A stretch of DNA of 20,033 nucleotides from Promethearchaeia archaeon (lineage in GTDB: Archaea > Asgardarchaeota > Lokiarchaeia > Sigyniarchaeales > SOKP01). The stretch is taken from positions 1 to 20,033 of the forward strand of contig JAHQWS010000283.1 of NCBI GenBank assembly GCA_029856295.1, written 5' to 3'. Below the pieces are notes generated by a model. That model was not told the origin of the DNA and did not search any database. It saw only the letters and a list, made by a program, of their open reading frames with translations. Position 1 is the first letter of the stretch, and every line of letters begins with the position of its first letter. Positions 1-8,503 of the stretch are shown here, piece after piece. The position numbers and the translations under genes are program-made.

Positions 1-471
1 GTCTGGTAGTAAACCTCCGAGCCCTGGTATCCGTGATTTAAGTCCTTTATTTACTATGAATTCATGATTTTTTCTTATCCTTTCGCTCCATTTATCCCAT
101 GTTACGTTAAATATTACCCAATCAGCTTCATATGCGTGAATTTTATTCGTATTGCTAACTTTTTCTGAAATAGCCTTAGAATTCTTATTTTGTGTGACTT
201 TTTTATAGGAGATGGTAAGGATTCTCGATTTATTCCTATACTCTATCTCACCATCCTCACTGGTAAATTTCTTAAATTCTTTTTCAGGTATCTCAAATAA
301 TCGAAAGCATTGAATAATAGCTTCTTCCATGATTTCATTAGGATTCTCTATTGCTTTTATTACTTCATCAAGTCTTTCTTTCATCTTAATTTGATATTCG
401 GTGGAAATTTCTTCTTTTGTAATATACAATGTTGAGAATGCAAAACTTGAAGTTCCTCTTACATCAATCAT
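1..471 (-). CDS. Unrecognised protein, 5' part only (cut by window edge)
   Basis: The minus strand stays open for exactly 157 codons from an ATG at 471 to the left edge, with no stop, which is long for such AT-rich DNA. The product begins MIDVRGTSSFAFSTLYITKE and is a charged, soluble-looking protein with no signal peptide or membrane segment. Residues about 25-60 are rich in E/K/I and look helical. A basic stretch follows, then an aromatic segment (about 120-130) containing a WVIFNVTWDKW sequence. An upstream ATG at 479 is closed by a stop three codons later, so 471 is the best start. It lies 54 bases downstream of the transporter stop on the same strand, so the two may be co-transcribed. 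I do not recognise the family, and the C-terminus is missing. Confidence 0.6.
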   Translation of the reverse strand, partial: MIDVRGTSSFAFSTLYITKEEISTEYQIKMKERLDEVIKAIENPNEIMEEAIIQCFRLFEIPEKEFKKFTSEDGEIEYRNKSRILTISYKKVTQNKNSKAISEKVSNTNKIHAYEADWVIFNVTWDKWSERIRKNHEFIVNKGLKSRIPGLGGLLPD

Positions 472-525
472 ATGAGCATTTCACGTTTAATATTCTAAAT
501 AATTTAACGAGAATTATATTATATT

Positions 526-1875
526 TTAATTATTTTTTAGAGATTTTATTCTTTCTGTAAAAATAGCTTCTGTTGCTTCCATCTCAAAAACACAATTTTT
601 TAAAACTGAGATCCAAAACACAGGGATAAAAATCCAGAATATAATTGAAATAGCCATTCCCCATACAAACCCAAAATTATCTGCGATTATAGCACCAATT
701 AGCGGCCCCAAAGCCCGACCAAAGATATCAAAAAAATTTGCACTTGAGAGAACAGTTCCACGGTGTTCTGGTAAATTTAAATCTACTACTGTAGCGTACC
801 AATTCCCATTTACAGCACCGTTTGCGAATAATCCTAATATAAGAAGGATTAACATAATTAGAAATCCCGGAATTAAAAAAACATCCCCTAAAGTTGCATT
901 ATCAGGTGCCCAAAAAGGAAATATTAGAGCAATATATACGAATGGGATAGGAATAATATTTCCTAAGAGAGCCAATTTCACTCTTGCCCTCTTATTTCCT
1001 TTTTTAAATGAATTATCTCCAATAAAGCCAAATATAATAGTTCCTATTAGGGTGCTTAAGAGAGTAAGTATTAGTACAATCAAGGGTATTGTTCCTTTGA
1101 GATTATGATAATCCTCCATATATGCAAAAAGTAAAAATAAAATTATACCTGTAGGGATGGTATCAACAAAATTGATAATCAACCAGACATTAGACTTTTT
1201 TTTAAAGATTATCTTTAAGTCAGAAAATTTTATTTTGTATGTATAATCAATTGCGCCTTTTTCTAATAAATTAAAGAAATCTTTTCCAATTCTAGAGGGC
1301 TCTTTAAAAAAGAGAATAATAATAGCAATTACAATTCCCATAATCCCTATAATCAAAAAAGGAAACCTCCAATCTGTAGAACCTGCAAATATAGCCAACC
1401 CAGTTCCTACAAACATTCCAAAAAGTGAGGCTATAGAAAAGAATGATAATCCCTTTGATCGATCTTCTTTAGATATGATATCACCTATTAAAGAAAATGT
1501 ACTTGGAATTATCGCTCCAAACCCTATTCCAATGACAATTGTGATAAGAAAAAACATATAATAACCGTTTATCCCCGGAGGAACAATAATAGTGAATATT
1601 GATGAAATAGAATAAATCATAACACCACAGAGCAAAATCCATTTTCTTACAATTTTATCGGCTAAATAGCCAAATATAAGCATAGCCACTCCCGATAAAA
1701 TGATAAATGAAAAAGCTAAGATTCCTAATGGAGTTATATTTTTTCCAAATCCAAAATAATTAGAAATAGTGAGCAAATTCGGAGATATCATATATTGGGC
1801 TGAATTTATCAAGGCAACAACTGTAATAAATAGTAATAAAGATAAGATTGAGGTGTTTTTAGTAGTTTTATCCAT
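526..1875 (-). CDS. Major facilitator superfamily (MFS) transporter
   Basis: This 449-residue integral membrane protein has about twelve hydrophobic segments split by a charged central loop (about 191-230), as usual for MFS secondary transporters. The MFS motif A between helices 2 and 3 is visible as GYLADKIVRKW (69-79), with a related copy in the second half at GFIGDNSFKKGNKR (283-295). The segment around 130-170 (GDIISKEDRSKGLSFF) and its second-half counterpart LPEHRGTVLSSANFF (368-382) are the typical loop and helix 4-5 or 10-11 signatures of the Spinster-like/sugar-phosphate-like MFS groups. The substrate cannot be read from sequence. Its neighbour across a 106-base divergent spacer is a ceramidase-like hydrolase, so a lipid-derived or sugar substrate is conceivable, but this is inference. 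A TTTAAATA box lies about 25-30 bases upstream of the ATG, compatible with a nearly leaderless archaeal transcript. Confidence 0.9.
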   Translation of the reverse strand: MDKTTKNTSILSLLLFITVVALINSAQYMISPNLLTISNYFGFGKNITPLGILAFSFIILSGVAMLIFGYLADKIVRKWILLCGVMIYSISSIFTIIVPPGINGYYMFFLITIVIGIGFGAIIPSTFSLIGDIISKEDRSKGLSFFSIASLFGMFVGTGLAIFAGSTDWRFPFLIIGIMGIVIAIIILFFKEPSRIGKDFFNLLEKGAIDYTYKIKFSDLKIIFKKKSNVWLIINFVDTIPTGIILFLLFAYMEDYHNLKGTIPLIVLILTLLSTLIGTIIFGFIGDNSFKKGNKRARVKLALLGNIIPIPFVYIALIFPFWAPDNATLGDVFLIPGFLIMLILLILGLFANGAVNGNWYATVVDLNLPEHRGTVLSSANFFDIFGRALGPLIGAIIADNFGFVWGMAISIIFWIFIPVFWISVLKNCVFEMEATEAIFTERIKSLKNN

Positions 1876-1981
1876 ATAGATAGATTAAATCTCACTTTAT
1901 TTAAATTTAGAAATTCGAAATTATATTGGATTATTTATAAAAAAAATAGATTTTTTAACGTCTCACTTTTAATATAAACTA
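1876..1981. promoter_or_regulatory. Divergent promoter region, MFS gene / ceramidase-like gene
   Basis: This 106-base A/T-rich spacer separates two divergently transcribed genes. TATA-like boxes are visible for both directions: TTTAAATA on the minus strand near 1899-1906, and TTTATAAAAA on the plus strand near 1934-1943. The 9-base sequence TCTCACTTT occurs twice in the same orientation (1890-1898 and 1961-1969), one copy close to each start codon. It may be a regulator site or chance. Confidence 0.4.
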
Positions 1982-3385
1982 ATGAAGGTTGCTTTTGATA
2001 AGATTAAAATCACGCCGAAAAATTATATCGGCATGCCAATGGCGGGATATGAACGAACGGAGCCATGTTTAGGAAAGTTAGATGATATTTACGCTCATGG
2101 TGTTTTGATTGAAACTTCAAATCCGGATAAAAATAATAAATATCTAATATTAATTTCATTAGATTTATTGAAACTTCCAATTAGTATTGCAGATTATATT
2201 AAAACTGAAATAACTAAAGAGCTCAATTTTCTAAGACCTGAGCAGATTCTTCTTCATTGTACTCATACTCATGCGGCACCTGATCTTACTGGAGAATTTC
2301 ATTTTCCTGGTGGTTTTGTTAATGTTTTGAAGGGAATAATGTTTGGCATGAATAGGAATGATAAATATATTATTTGGTTTTCACATCAAATAATTAAATT
2401 AGTGAAGAATTTATTTAATGAATTAGAACCATGTAAAATGGCATGGACCAAGAAATTATTCAATCCAGAGATTGTCATAAATCGCAGACATCCAGCAAGA
2501 AGATCAAAACCAGACTTAGGAGTAATTACATTTTGTAGATTAGATAATAATGATATGATTGGCTTTATCATCAATTATGCATGTCATCCAACATCGTTAC
2601 CTGGTTCGAATAATAAAATGTCAGCAGATTATCCTGGACGAATTCTTCATAAAATCGATGAATTGACTAATGATAATATTAAGGCTATTTTTTTTAATGG
2701 ACCTGCAGCAGATTTAAATCCAATTACTACCTGTGGTACGGATTATGAAAGTCTAGAAAAAAATAAAAAGCCAATTTATAGTCAATTAGGAACTTATGAA
2801 CACACTACAAAAATTGGTAATAAAATAGCACAAGAGGCATTAACATTAGCTCAGTCCATCAAAGATGAAGAATATTATGAAGAAATGAACTTCTTTACTA
2901 AGTTGAGAAACTTTTGGATTCCATTTAAAGATTATAAATATTTTGAAAGCACATGGCTGCAAAATTCTTTATCTCATTCAATAAAAAAGTATTTTCTTCT
3001 TCCTATAGCTAAAATTACCAGTAGTAATGCTAATTTTCCCGCATTTATAATGAAACGCCGACCATTTAGCATTTGTTGTTATTCTATTATTCAATATGTA
3101 GAATTTAAGGCAAAATCAAAGACTAATGAAAAAAAATTAAGTATTTTAACTGTTCCAGGTGAATTATTTGAAAATCTTGGCAAAATATTATTTAATAAAT
3201 CACCTACGGGAAAAGAAGATACTTTTATCTTCCAAAATACTTCAGATTGGATAGCATATTTATTTCCTCCTAGCGAATACATAAAAACTGGAGGATATGA
3301 GCCTGTTGCCAGTTTTAGTCCAAAATGCGGTGAATATACAATTAATGAAATGCTAAACCTTTTTAAAGAGGTTGGACATAAATAA
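1982..3385 (+). CDS. Neutral/alkaline ceramidase-like zinc hydrolase
   Basis: This 467-residue protein resembles the N-terminal catalytic domain of neutral (non-lysosomal) ceramidases, which cleave the amide bond of N-acyl lipids using one zinc ion. The family pattern is ordered as expected: an N-terminal KIKITPKNYIGMPMAGY segment, HCTHTHAAPD (92-101), NYACHPTSLPG (198-208), FNGPAADLNP (238-247), VPGELFENLG (391-400) and PPSEYIKTGGYEP (429-441). By analogy with bacterial neutral ceramidase, the zinc ligands would be a His of HTH (95/97), His202, Glu394 and Tyr433, so the site looks intact. There is no signal peptide and no C-terminal immunoglobulin-like domain, unlike secreted ceramidases, so it probably acts in the cytosol. 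Many such short homologues are uncharacterised, and the true substrate may be another amide or ester. A DegT enzyme and a fatty acyl-CoA synthetase lie downstream on the same strand. Confidence 0.8.
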   Translation: MKVAFDKIKITPKNYIGMPMAGYERTEPCLGKLDDIYAHGVLIETSNPDKNNKYLILISLDLLKLPISIADYIKTEITKELNFLRPEQILLHCTHTHAAPDLTGEFHFPGGFVNVLKGIMFGMNRNDKYIIWFSHQIIKLVKNLFNELEPCKMAWTKKLFNPEIVINRRHPARRSKPDLGVITFCRLDNNDMIGFIINYACHPTSLPGSNNKMSADYPGRILHKIDELTNDNIKAIFFNGPAADLNPITTCGTDYESLEKNKKPIYSQLGTYEHTTKIGNKIAQEALTLAQSIKDEEYYEEMNFFTKLRNFWIPFKDYKYFESTWLQNSLSHSIKKYFLLPIAKITSSNANFPAFIMKRRPFSICCYSIIQYVEFKAKSKTNEKKLSILTVPGELFENLGKILFNKSPTGKEDTFIFQNTSDWIAYLFPPSEYIKTGGYEPVASFSPKCGEYTINEMLNLFKEVGHK

Positions 3386-3455
3386 ATTCTAAAACACTTT
3401 TTTTAATTATTTTTCATTTAATATTTTTAATATAAAACTAAAAGGTCCTTAGATA

Positions 3456-4661
3456 ATGTCATTTAAACAAAAGGCAAAAAAAAAGTTTCCAGATTGGCCT
3501 GTATATGATGATAATGAAATTAAAGCTTTAACAAACGTTATTAAATCTGGAAAATGGTGGTGTGGATCTCCTGAAGTTCATCAAGGAGAGAATGTATGGA
3601 AGTTTCAAAAAGAATTTGCAAAATTCCAAGGAGCTAAGCATTGCATCGCTGTATTTAATGGAACTGTTGCGATAGAAGTTCCATTATTAGCTTTAGGAAT
3701 AGGCCTTGAAGATGAGGTAATTGTTTCTGATTATACGTTTGTAGCCTCAGCTTCCGCTGTGGTTGCTACCAATGCGGTACCTATTTTTTGTGATATTGAT
3801 CCGAATACACTTGTAATGAATGTGAATAAAGTTGAAGATTTAATCACAGACAGAACAAAAGCTATCATTCCTGTTCATTTAGGGGGTAATCCTGTAGAAA
3901 TGGATAGGTTAATGGAAATAGCTGATAAAAACAACTTAAAGGTCATTGAGGATTGTTCCCATGCGCATGAATCAATATATAAAGGCAAATATGTTGGAAA
4001 TTGGGGTCATGCTGGAACTTTCAGTTTTCAAGCTTCCAAAGTTTTGACTGCGGGAGAGGGCGGAGCTATTATCACTAATGATGATAAATTATCTGATTTG
4101 ATTTATACTATCTCCGATTGTGGTAGAAAAAAGAATCAATACGGCTACAGTCATTATATTTATGGTACAAATTATCGAATGTCCGAGTACCAAGCAGCAG
4201 TGTTGTTAGAACAGATGAAGAAATTTCCCGCTCAACATAAATTACGAAATAAAAATGCCAAATATTTAATGGATAAATTAAATGCTATTGATGGGATTCA
4301 TGTTATGAAACCAACTCCCGGTACCGAAATGTTAGGATGGTATATATATCCCTTTGTTTTTGAACCTGAAAAATTTGGTGGGATTACAAAACTGGAATTT
4401 TATAAAAAATTAAATCGCAACGGCATCCCCACAGATGACTGTTATCCTCCATTACATGGTTTGGATTGCTTTAAGAACATTGATTTACGCAAAGGAATAG
4501 ATTATTCGAATGCAAATTGGGGGGGTGAAAAAAGTAATGATAATAACTTTCCTATCGTCTCGGATATATATTCTCGGAGTATTGAATTCCCCCATGAGAT
4601 GCTTTTAGCTTCAAAAGACAAACTTGACTTTATTGTTGATTTTATTAAATCTTTAAAATGA
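3456..4661 (+). CDS. DegT/DnrJ/EryC1/StrS-family PLP-dependent aminotransferase
   Basis: This 401-residue fold-type I PLP enzyme belongs to the sugar aminotransferase family, which usually converts keto-sugars (often nucleotide-linked) or keto-cyclitols to amino sugars using glutamate or glutamine. Visible signatures are the phosphate-binding FNGT (67-70), SDYTFVASASAV (91-102), PVHLGG (139-144), the pyridine-nitrogen aspartate D166 in IEDCSHAHES, and the Schiff-base lysine K195 in SFQASKVLTAGEGG. GTNYRMSEYQAAVLLEQ (237-253) is the usual substrate-loop/dimer signature. Length and order match full-length family members and the catalytic lysine is present, so it should be active. The ATG at 3456 is preceded by an AAAGGT ribosome site nine bases upstream. 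The exact substrate is not evident: no nucleotide-sugar genes are nearby, although an oxidoreductase of a type often paired with such enzymes lies at 7142-8197. Confidence 0.9.
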   Translation: MSFKQKAKKKFPDWPVYDDNEIKALTNVIKSGKWWCGSPEVHQGENVWKFQKEFAKFQGAKHCIAVFNGTVAIEVPLLALGIGLEDEVIVSDYTFVASASAVVATNAVPIFCDIDPNTLVMNVNKVEDLITDRTKAIIPVHLGGNPVEMDRLMEIADKNNLKVIEDCSHAHESIYKGKYVGNWGHAGTFSFQASKVLTAGEGGAIITNDDKLSDLIYTISDCGRKKNQYGYSHYIYGTNYRMSEYQAAVLLEQMKKFPAQHKLRNKNAKYLMDKLNAIDGIHVMKPTPGTEMLGWYIYPFVFEPEKFGGITKLEFYKKLNRNGIPTDDCYPPLHGLDCFKNIDLRKGIDYSNANWGGEKSNDNNFPIVSDIYSRSIEFPHEMLLASKDKLDFIVDFIKSLK

Positions 4662-4677
4662 TTGCACTATTATAATA

Positions 4678-4694
4678 TCAAATTTAACATTTGA
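4678..4694. repeat. Short inverted repeat (6-bp arms) upstream of the 116-residue gene
   Basis: TCAAAT and ATTTGA form a perfect 6-bp inverted repeat around a 5-base loop in the 60-base gap after the aminotransferase gene. It is preceded by a TATAATAT sequence and followed by an A-run on the plus strand, so it is not a plus-strand T-tail terminator. It could be an operator. In DNA this AT-rich, chance is a real alternative. Confidence 0.3.
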
Positions 4695-4721
4695 AAAAAA
4701 GCTAAAAGAATCAACGGTAAA

Positions 4722-5072
4722 ATGAAAGACGAAAAACCTAAGAATTTATTATTAAAATGGAACGAAACTACAGGGAAATTCGATCCTATTGAATCTGATG
4801 AGAGTATGGATAAAGGAATTTTCATAGAACTTATCGAAGATGAAAATATATGGAAATACTTCGACATTAAAGGGGCGTCTCTTATAGCTCGGCGAACATC
4901 ATTAAGAGCGGCAAATGGAATCGCGAGAACTGGTTATATTCATCCTGGAAATCAACTTCGATATGGGTTTGATTGTAAATTAGAAGAAGAAGTATCTCCT
5001 TATGAAGATATGCCTCTGGAATTACGAAAATCTCAAAGATGGTGGTATAAAGGAGACTATAAGCAGTTTTAA
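4722..5072 (+). CDS. Small conserved-looking protein of unknown function
   Basis: This 116-residue soluble protein starts 60 bases after the aminotransferase gene on the same strand. I do not recognise it with certainty. The first 50 residues are acidic and mixed (LLKWNETTGKFDPIESDES). A compact basic core follows at 56-84 (ARRTSLRAANGIARTGYIHP and then NQLRYGFD), with several arginines and glycines. The end is acidic and then aromatic (SQRWWYKGDYKQF). The ARRT..R.A.GIARTGY core looks like a small nucleic-acid- or ligand-binding motif rather than random sequence. Base composition and codon use match its neighbours, and the ORF is intact with a T-rich run directly after the stop, all favouring a real gene. 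There is no signal peptide, membrane segment or cysteine pair. Confidence 0.65.
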   Translation: MKDEKPKNLLLKWNETTGKFDPIESDESMDKGIFIELIEDENIWKYFDIKGASLIARRTSLRAANGIARTGYIHPGNQLRYGFDCKLEEEVSPYEDMPLELRKSQRWWYKGDYKQF

Positions 5073-5230
5073 TTCCAATTTTTTTTTCTTTTATTATTAC
5101 GCCGCCAGTTATTTTCCTAAATTTGAATTTAAAATTAACTTAATTCTTTCATAAAATAATAATTCCTAAATTATTTTTGCCTTTCAATATTTTCTTGTCT
5201 ATAATAGTAAATTATCAAAAACGATGCAGA
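5073..5230 (+). promoter_or_regulatory. Terminator-like T-tract and promoter region before the FATP-type gene
   Basis: Just after the 116-residue gene there is a strong T-tract (about 5080-5095), typical of archaeal transcription termination. The rest of the 158-base spacer is A/T-rich, with several TATA-like stretches (for example TTTAAAATTAA near 5128) that could drive the acyl-CoA synthetase gene. The open frame reaching back to a TTG at 5177 encodes a hydrophobic, low-complexity leader that is probably just this spacer read through. Confidence 0.4.
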
Positions 5231-7117
5231 ATGAATGATCAGAAACCAGAAGTATCATTATCTGGAGAAATAGTTCAAAATGGGGATGAAAAAAAACCAT
5301 ACATTATATCCAAGGAAGAGTATAAAAGCAAAATTCAACCTTCTTGGGATAAAAAAACTCCTTTGATTATGCAAGGGGTTGTGTGGATGGAAGAGCATAC
5401 TCCTGAGACTAAGTATTCTATAGGACTTCGTATTGAAGAACATGCCATTGCATATCCTGATAAGTTAGCCCTACTTTATGAAGATGAGAAATATACTCAT
5501 AAGGAATTTAATGAGTTGGCTAATCGTTATGCAAATTATTTTCTTAAGCTAGGTTTAAAAAGAGGGGATGAAGCAGTTTTGTTCGTGGAAAATCGTTCAG
5601 AGTATATGTTTATAATTGTGGCATTAGGTAAATTAGGAGTTGTTTCTTCACTCATTAACACCAATCTACGTGAGCAACCTCTTATTCATAGCATGCAACA
5701 TACTCCAGGGAGAATATATATCATTGGAGAAGAACTTATTGAAGCGTTTGAAAATATTAAATCGAGACTTGACTTAACAGATGAGCAAAATCAAAAGCTT
5801 TTTTTTCTGCCTGATAAAGGTGAAATGAATGCCCCCGAAGGATATATCAATCTTAATGAACAAATTAAAAATTCTGAGATTACAAATCCTCCCACCACAT
5901 CGGAGGTTATAATGGATGATCCTTTCGTTTATATTTTCACATCAGGTACTACAGGACTTCCTAAGGCCGCAATTTTAAAGCATAGATCAATTTTAACAGC
6001 AATGAACTGGTGGGGAGCAATGGTGGTTGATATGAAGACAGATGATATTATTTATATCACAACACCACTATTCCACTCTCATGGTATAAAAGTTGCATTT
6101 GCAGCAGCACTCTACAGAGGTTCCGCAATGGCTATAGCTAGAAAATTCAGTGCGAGTAAATTTTGGGATGAAGCCAGAAAATTTAACGCTAATTGTTTCA
6201 ACTATGTTGGTGAGATCTGTAGATATTTATATAATCAACCACCTAAACCTGATGATGCAGATAATCCTATTGTAAAAATAGTTGGAAACGGACTTAAACC
6301 AGATATTTGGATGGACTTTAAAAAACGTTTTAATATTCAAGAAATAAGAGAATTCTATGGAGCTACAGAAGATTTTGTACCTAATTTTGCTAATATTCAT
6401 AATATAGATAAATCTTGTGGAATATGTTTAACTCCCTATGCCATTGTAAGATATGATCTTGAAAAAGACGAGCCGTTTAGAACAGAGAGAGGTCGTATGA
6501 AAAAAGTAAAGAAAGGTGAATTTGGGCTATGCTTAGGGCAAATTGTAGAGCCTGAGAAATTTTATATGTATAAAGATAAAGAAGCAACAGAGAAGAAGGC
6601 GTTTCGCGATGTTTTTAGAAAAGGGGATATGTACATCAATACCGGAGATCTTTTAAGGGATATTGGGTATGGGCATGTTCAATTTGTCGATCGTTTAGGT
6701 GATACATTCAGATGGAAAGGTGAAAACGTCTCTACAGAAGAAGTTGAATCGGTAATTAATATCTTTAAGCAAATCGATATGTGTTCAGTTTACGGCGTTA
6801 TAATCCCGCACACAGAGGGTCGTGCAGGAATGGTCTCATTACATAAAATTGATAATGAAGAATTTGATTTCAAAGGCTTCTTAACTTTCGTACAAAAGTA
6901 TTTACCAGAGTACGCAGTACCTAAATTTATTCGATTTATTACGGAATTTAGCTTTACTGCGACTCATAAGATTCAGAAGGTGAAACTAAAAAACAAGGGT
7001 TTTAATATTAATGAGTTAAAAGATCCCTTATTTGTTCTTTTACCTGAAAGTTCTGCGTATGTTCCTCTCACAAAAGAAATCTATGAAGGGATATCTGAGA
7101 GGAAATATCGGTTTTAG
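5231..7117 (+). CDS. FATP/SLC27-type very-long-chain acyl-CoA synthetase
   Basis: This AMP-forming ligase activates a carboxylic acid, probably a fatty acid, to its CoA thioester through an acyl-adenylate. Counting from the ATG at 5231 it has 628 residues. The ATP-binding loop TSGTTGLPK is at 237-245, YGATED at 376-381, NTGD at 470-473 and the FATP-specific GDTFRWKGENVST at 490-502. The C-terminal hinge/lysine region TATHKIQK is at 576-583. The GDTFRWKGENVST block separates FATP-family enzymes from ordinary FadD. I prefer 5231 over the upstream TTG at 5177 because the extra 18 residues read through the promoter-like spacer and the ATG product is normal length. No clear membrane segment is present in this form. 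The gene ends 24 bases from a convergent oxidoreductase gene. CaiC-like carnitine/crotonobetaine-CoA ligase is a less likely alternative. Confidence 0.9.
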   Translation: MNDQKPEVSLSGEIVQNGDEKKPYIISKEEYKSKIQPSWDKKTPLIMQGVVWMEEHTPETKYSIGLRIEEHAIAYPDKLALLYEDEKYTHKEFNELANRYANYFLKLGLKRGDEAVLFVENRSEYMFIIVALGKLGVVSSLINTNLREQPLIHSMQHTPGRIYIIGEELIEAFENIKSRLDLTDEQNQKLFFLPDKGEMNAPEGYINLNEQIKNSEITNPPTTSEVIMDDPFVYIFTSGTTGLPKAAILKHRSILTAMNWWGAMVVDMKTDDIIYITTPLFHSHGIKVAFAAALYRGSAMAIARKFSASKFWDEARKFNANCFNYVGEICRYLYNQPPKPDDADNPIVKIVGNGLKPDIWMDFKKRFNIQEIREFYGATEDFVPNFANIHNIDKSCGICLTPYAIVRYDLEKDEPFRTERGRMKKVKKGEFGLCLGQIVEPEKFYMYKDKEATEKKAFRDVFRKGDMYINTGDLLRDIGYGHVQFVDRLGDTFRWKGENVSTEEVESVINIFKQIDMCSVYGVIIPHTEGRAGMVSLHKIDNEEFDFKGFLTFVQKYLPEYAVPKFIRFITEFSFTATHKIQKVKLKNKGFNINELKDPLFVLLPESSAYVPLTKEIYEGISERKYRF

Positions 7118-7141
7118 GATTTAAAAATAATAAATAAAAAA

Positions 7142-8197
7142 TTAATAATTTACTTCTTCTATTTTTTTAGTCTTAGCGCTTTTATACATGGCTTCCACAA
7201 TTGTTAATATTTTTTGCCCATATTTGCCGTCTGTCAAGGGCTCTTTATCTTCAATTATACAGTCAATAAAGTGTTTAATCTCCTGGGGATACCCGAAATT
7301 CCAAGCTTCAGCAGGAACCGGAAAAGTCCACCCCTTGGTTGTACTAGCCTTTTCAACCGCATATCCGTATCCTTTTTCGCTGTATACGCTGATAAGATTG
7401 CTAAACGTAGGTGCCACCTTAATCTGACCTTCAGTTCCGAATAATTCAAAACGCATGTCATACCCGCCCGGTGCCGTCCAAGATTCTTCAATTACTATCT
7501 GAGCGTCATTTTCAAAATAAAGTACCCCGACGGCATTATCTTCTACATCACATGTACCGAAATCCCCTCTATTCGGAACAATTGTTTTAATCTGGCAGAA
7601 TACTTCTTTGACATCACATCTTAAATACCAAACTAAGCATGCGATATCATGAATCCCTAAATCTACTAAAGCACCTCCACCAGCTTTCTCTTTTTTATAA
7701 AACCAGGCTGAATGTGGTCCAGAATGCTGTTCTTTACCCCTACCCATATAAATTCTTCCTAAACCACCCTCATCAATTATATCTTTTACCTTGCTAAATG
7801 TCGGGGCATACATATTGTTTTCGCAATAGAATATTTTTCGGTTTGCAGATTTCGATGCATCAAGCATTTCATTTCCCTCTGAAACATATCTAGCTAAAGG
7901 CTTTTCTACCAAAGCGTGCTTCCCACTATTAACTATATCAATGGTAACATCCTTATGCAGAAAATTTGGCAGGCAAACGGATATTGCGTCGCATTCAACT
8001 TTCAATAAATCTTTATAAGCCTTGAGGGGTTCTCCGGGGATATTGAATTTTTTCATTAACTCTTTGGCTTGATCTTCTAGAAGAGAAGATATTCCTACTA
8101 TTTCAACGTTATGTAATAAACTATAAGAATAGCAATGGTGTTCCGCTATAAATCCGGAACCAATTATTCCAACTTTAATTTTTTTCATTGTTTCCAT
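7142..8197 (-). CDS. Gfo/Idh/MocA-family NAD(P)-dependent oxidoreductase
   Basis: This 351-residue enzyme has an N-terminal Rossmann fold with the dinucleotide loop GIIGSGFIAEHH (10-21), as in sugar and inositol dehydrogenases. The family EKP motif (E98-K99-P100) supplies the catalytic lysine, and the active-site segment GALVDLGIHDIA (175-186) supplies D179 and H183, so the catalytic set looks complete. The C-terminal half is the usual alpha/beta substrate domain (for example EESWTAPGGYDMRFELFGTEG, about 238-258). The reaction is probably oxidation or reduction of a hydroxyl on a sugar, cyclitol or nucleotide sugar. The fucose genes nearby make a deoxy-sugar substrate possible, but nothing in the sequence fixes it. 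An in-frame ATG at 8188 gives the more typical start MKKIKVGIIG. It lies 48 bases downstream of a short ORF on the same strand. Confidence 0.9.
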   Translation of the reverse strand: METMKKIKVGIIGSGFIAEHHCYSYSLLHNVEIVGISSLLEDQAKELMKKFNIPGEPLKAYKDLLKVECDAISVCLPNFLHKDVTIDIVNSGKHALVEKPLARYVSEGNEMLDASKSANRKIFYCENNMYAPTFSKVKDIIDEGGLGRIYMGRGKEQHSGPHSAWFYKKEKAGGGALVDLGIHDIACLVWYLRCDVKEVFCQIKTIVPNRGDFGTCDVEDNAVGVLYFENDAQIVIEESWTAPGGYDMRFELFGTEGQIKVAPTFSNLISVYSEKGYGYAVEKASTTKGWTFPVPAEAWNFGYPQEIKHFIDCIIEDKEPLTDGKYGQKILTIVEAMYKSAKTKKIEEVNY

Positions 8198-8245
8198 TAT
8201 TAATTTATATTACTCAAATATTTTATTCTCTATCGTATTTTATTT

Positions 8246-8503
8246 TTATTTATTACACCAAAACTCATTATCCGATAATTCTTTTTCAACTTTAGATAAC
8301 GGACACGCAGCTTTAACGAATGCAAAATCAAATCGGCTATAACCCTCTTTAATTGATTTGATGTGTTTTTCGATATTAGTAAAAAACATTTGCCTATACG
8401 TGGGTAGACTCTTATCCCACATCGAACGAAAAATCATATGATTTTTCTCGTCAAAACGCTGATACTTAGTTTCATCAATTTCATAGGGTTTATTTATCAT
8501 CAT
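8246..8503 (-). pseudogene. 85-residue ORF, possible N-terminal stub of an iron-sulfur reductase-like protein
   Basis: This short ORF begins MMINKPYEIDETKYQRFDEK and continues with NHMIFRSMWDKSLPTYRQMF and a basic helical stretch up to DFAFVKAACPLSKVEKELSD. From memory, the RFDEKN..FRSMWD...Y pattern resembles the region just after the N-terminus of reductive-dehalogenase-like and QueG-like two-cluster iron-sulfur proteins, which are 300-500 residues long. Here the frame stops after 85 codons, and the oxidoreductase gene begins 48 bases on, so the cobalamin and 4Fe-4S domains are missing. It may therefore be a decayed fragment. It could equally be an intact small protein of unknown role with two cysteines (C67 and C83). 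Family identification is weak. The position upstream of the Gfo/Idh gene suggests a shared transcript. Confidence 0.45.

Noticed and set aside
1967..3440. A shared promoter element TTTTAATATAAA(A)CTA before both 1982 and 3456.
   Set aside because: At the first gene it lies only one base from the start codon, too close to act as that gene's TATA box, and such A/T strings are frequent here.
5177..5230. N-terminal extension of the FATP-type synthetase from a TTG at 5177, which looks like a hydrophobic anchor.
   Set aside because: The extension reads through an A/T-rich promoter-like spacer, uses a TTG with no ribosome site, and the ATG at 5231 gives a normal-length enzyme.
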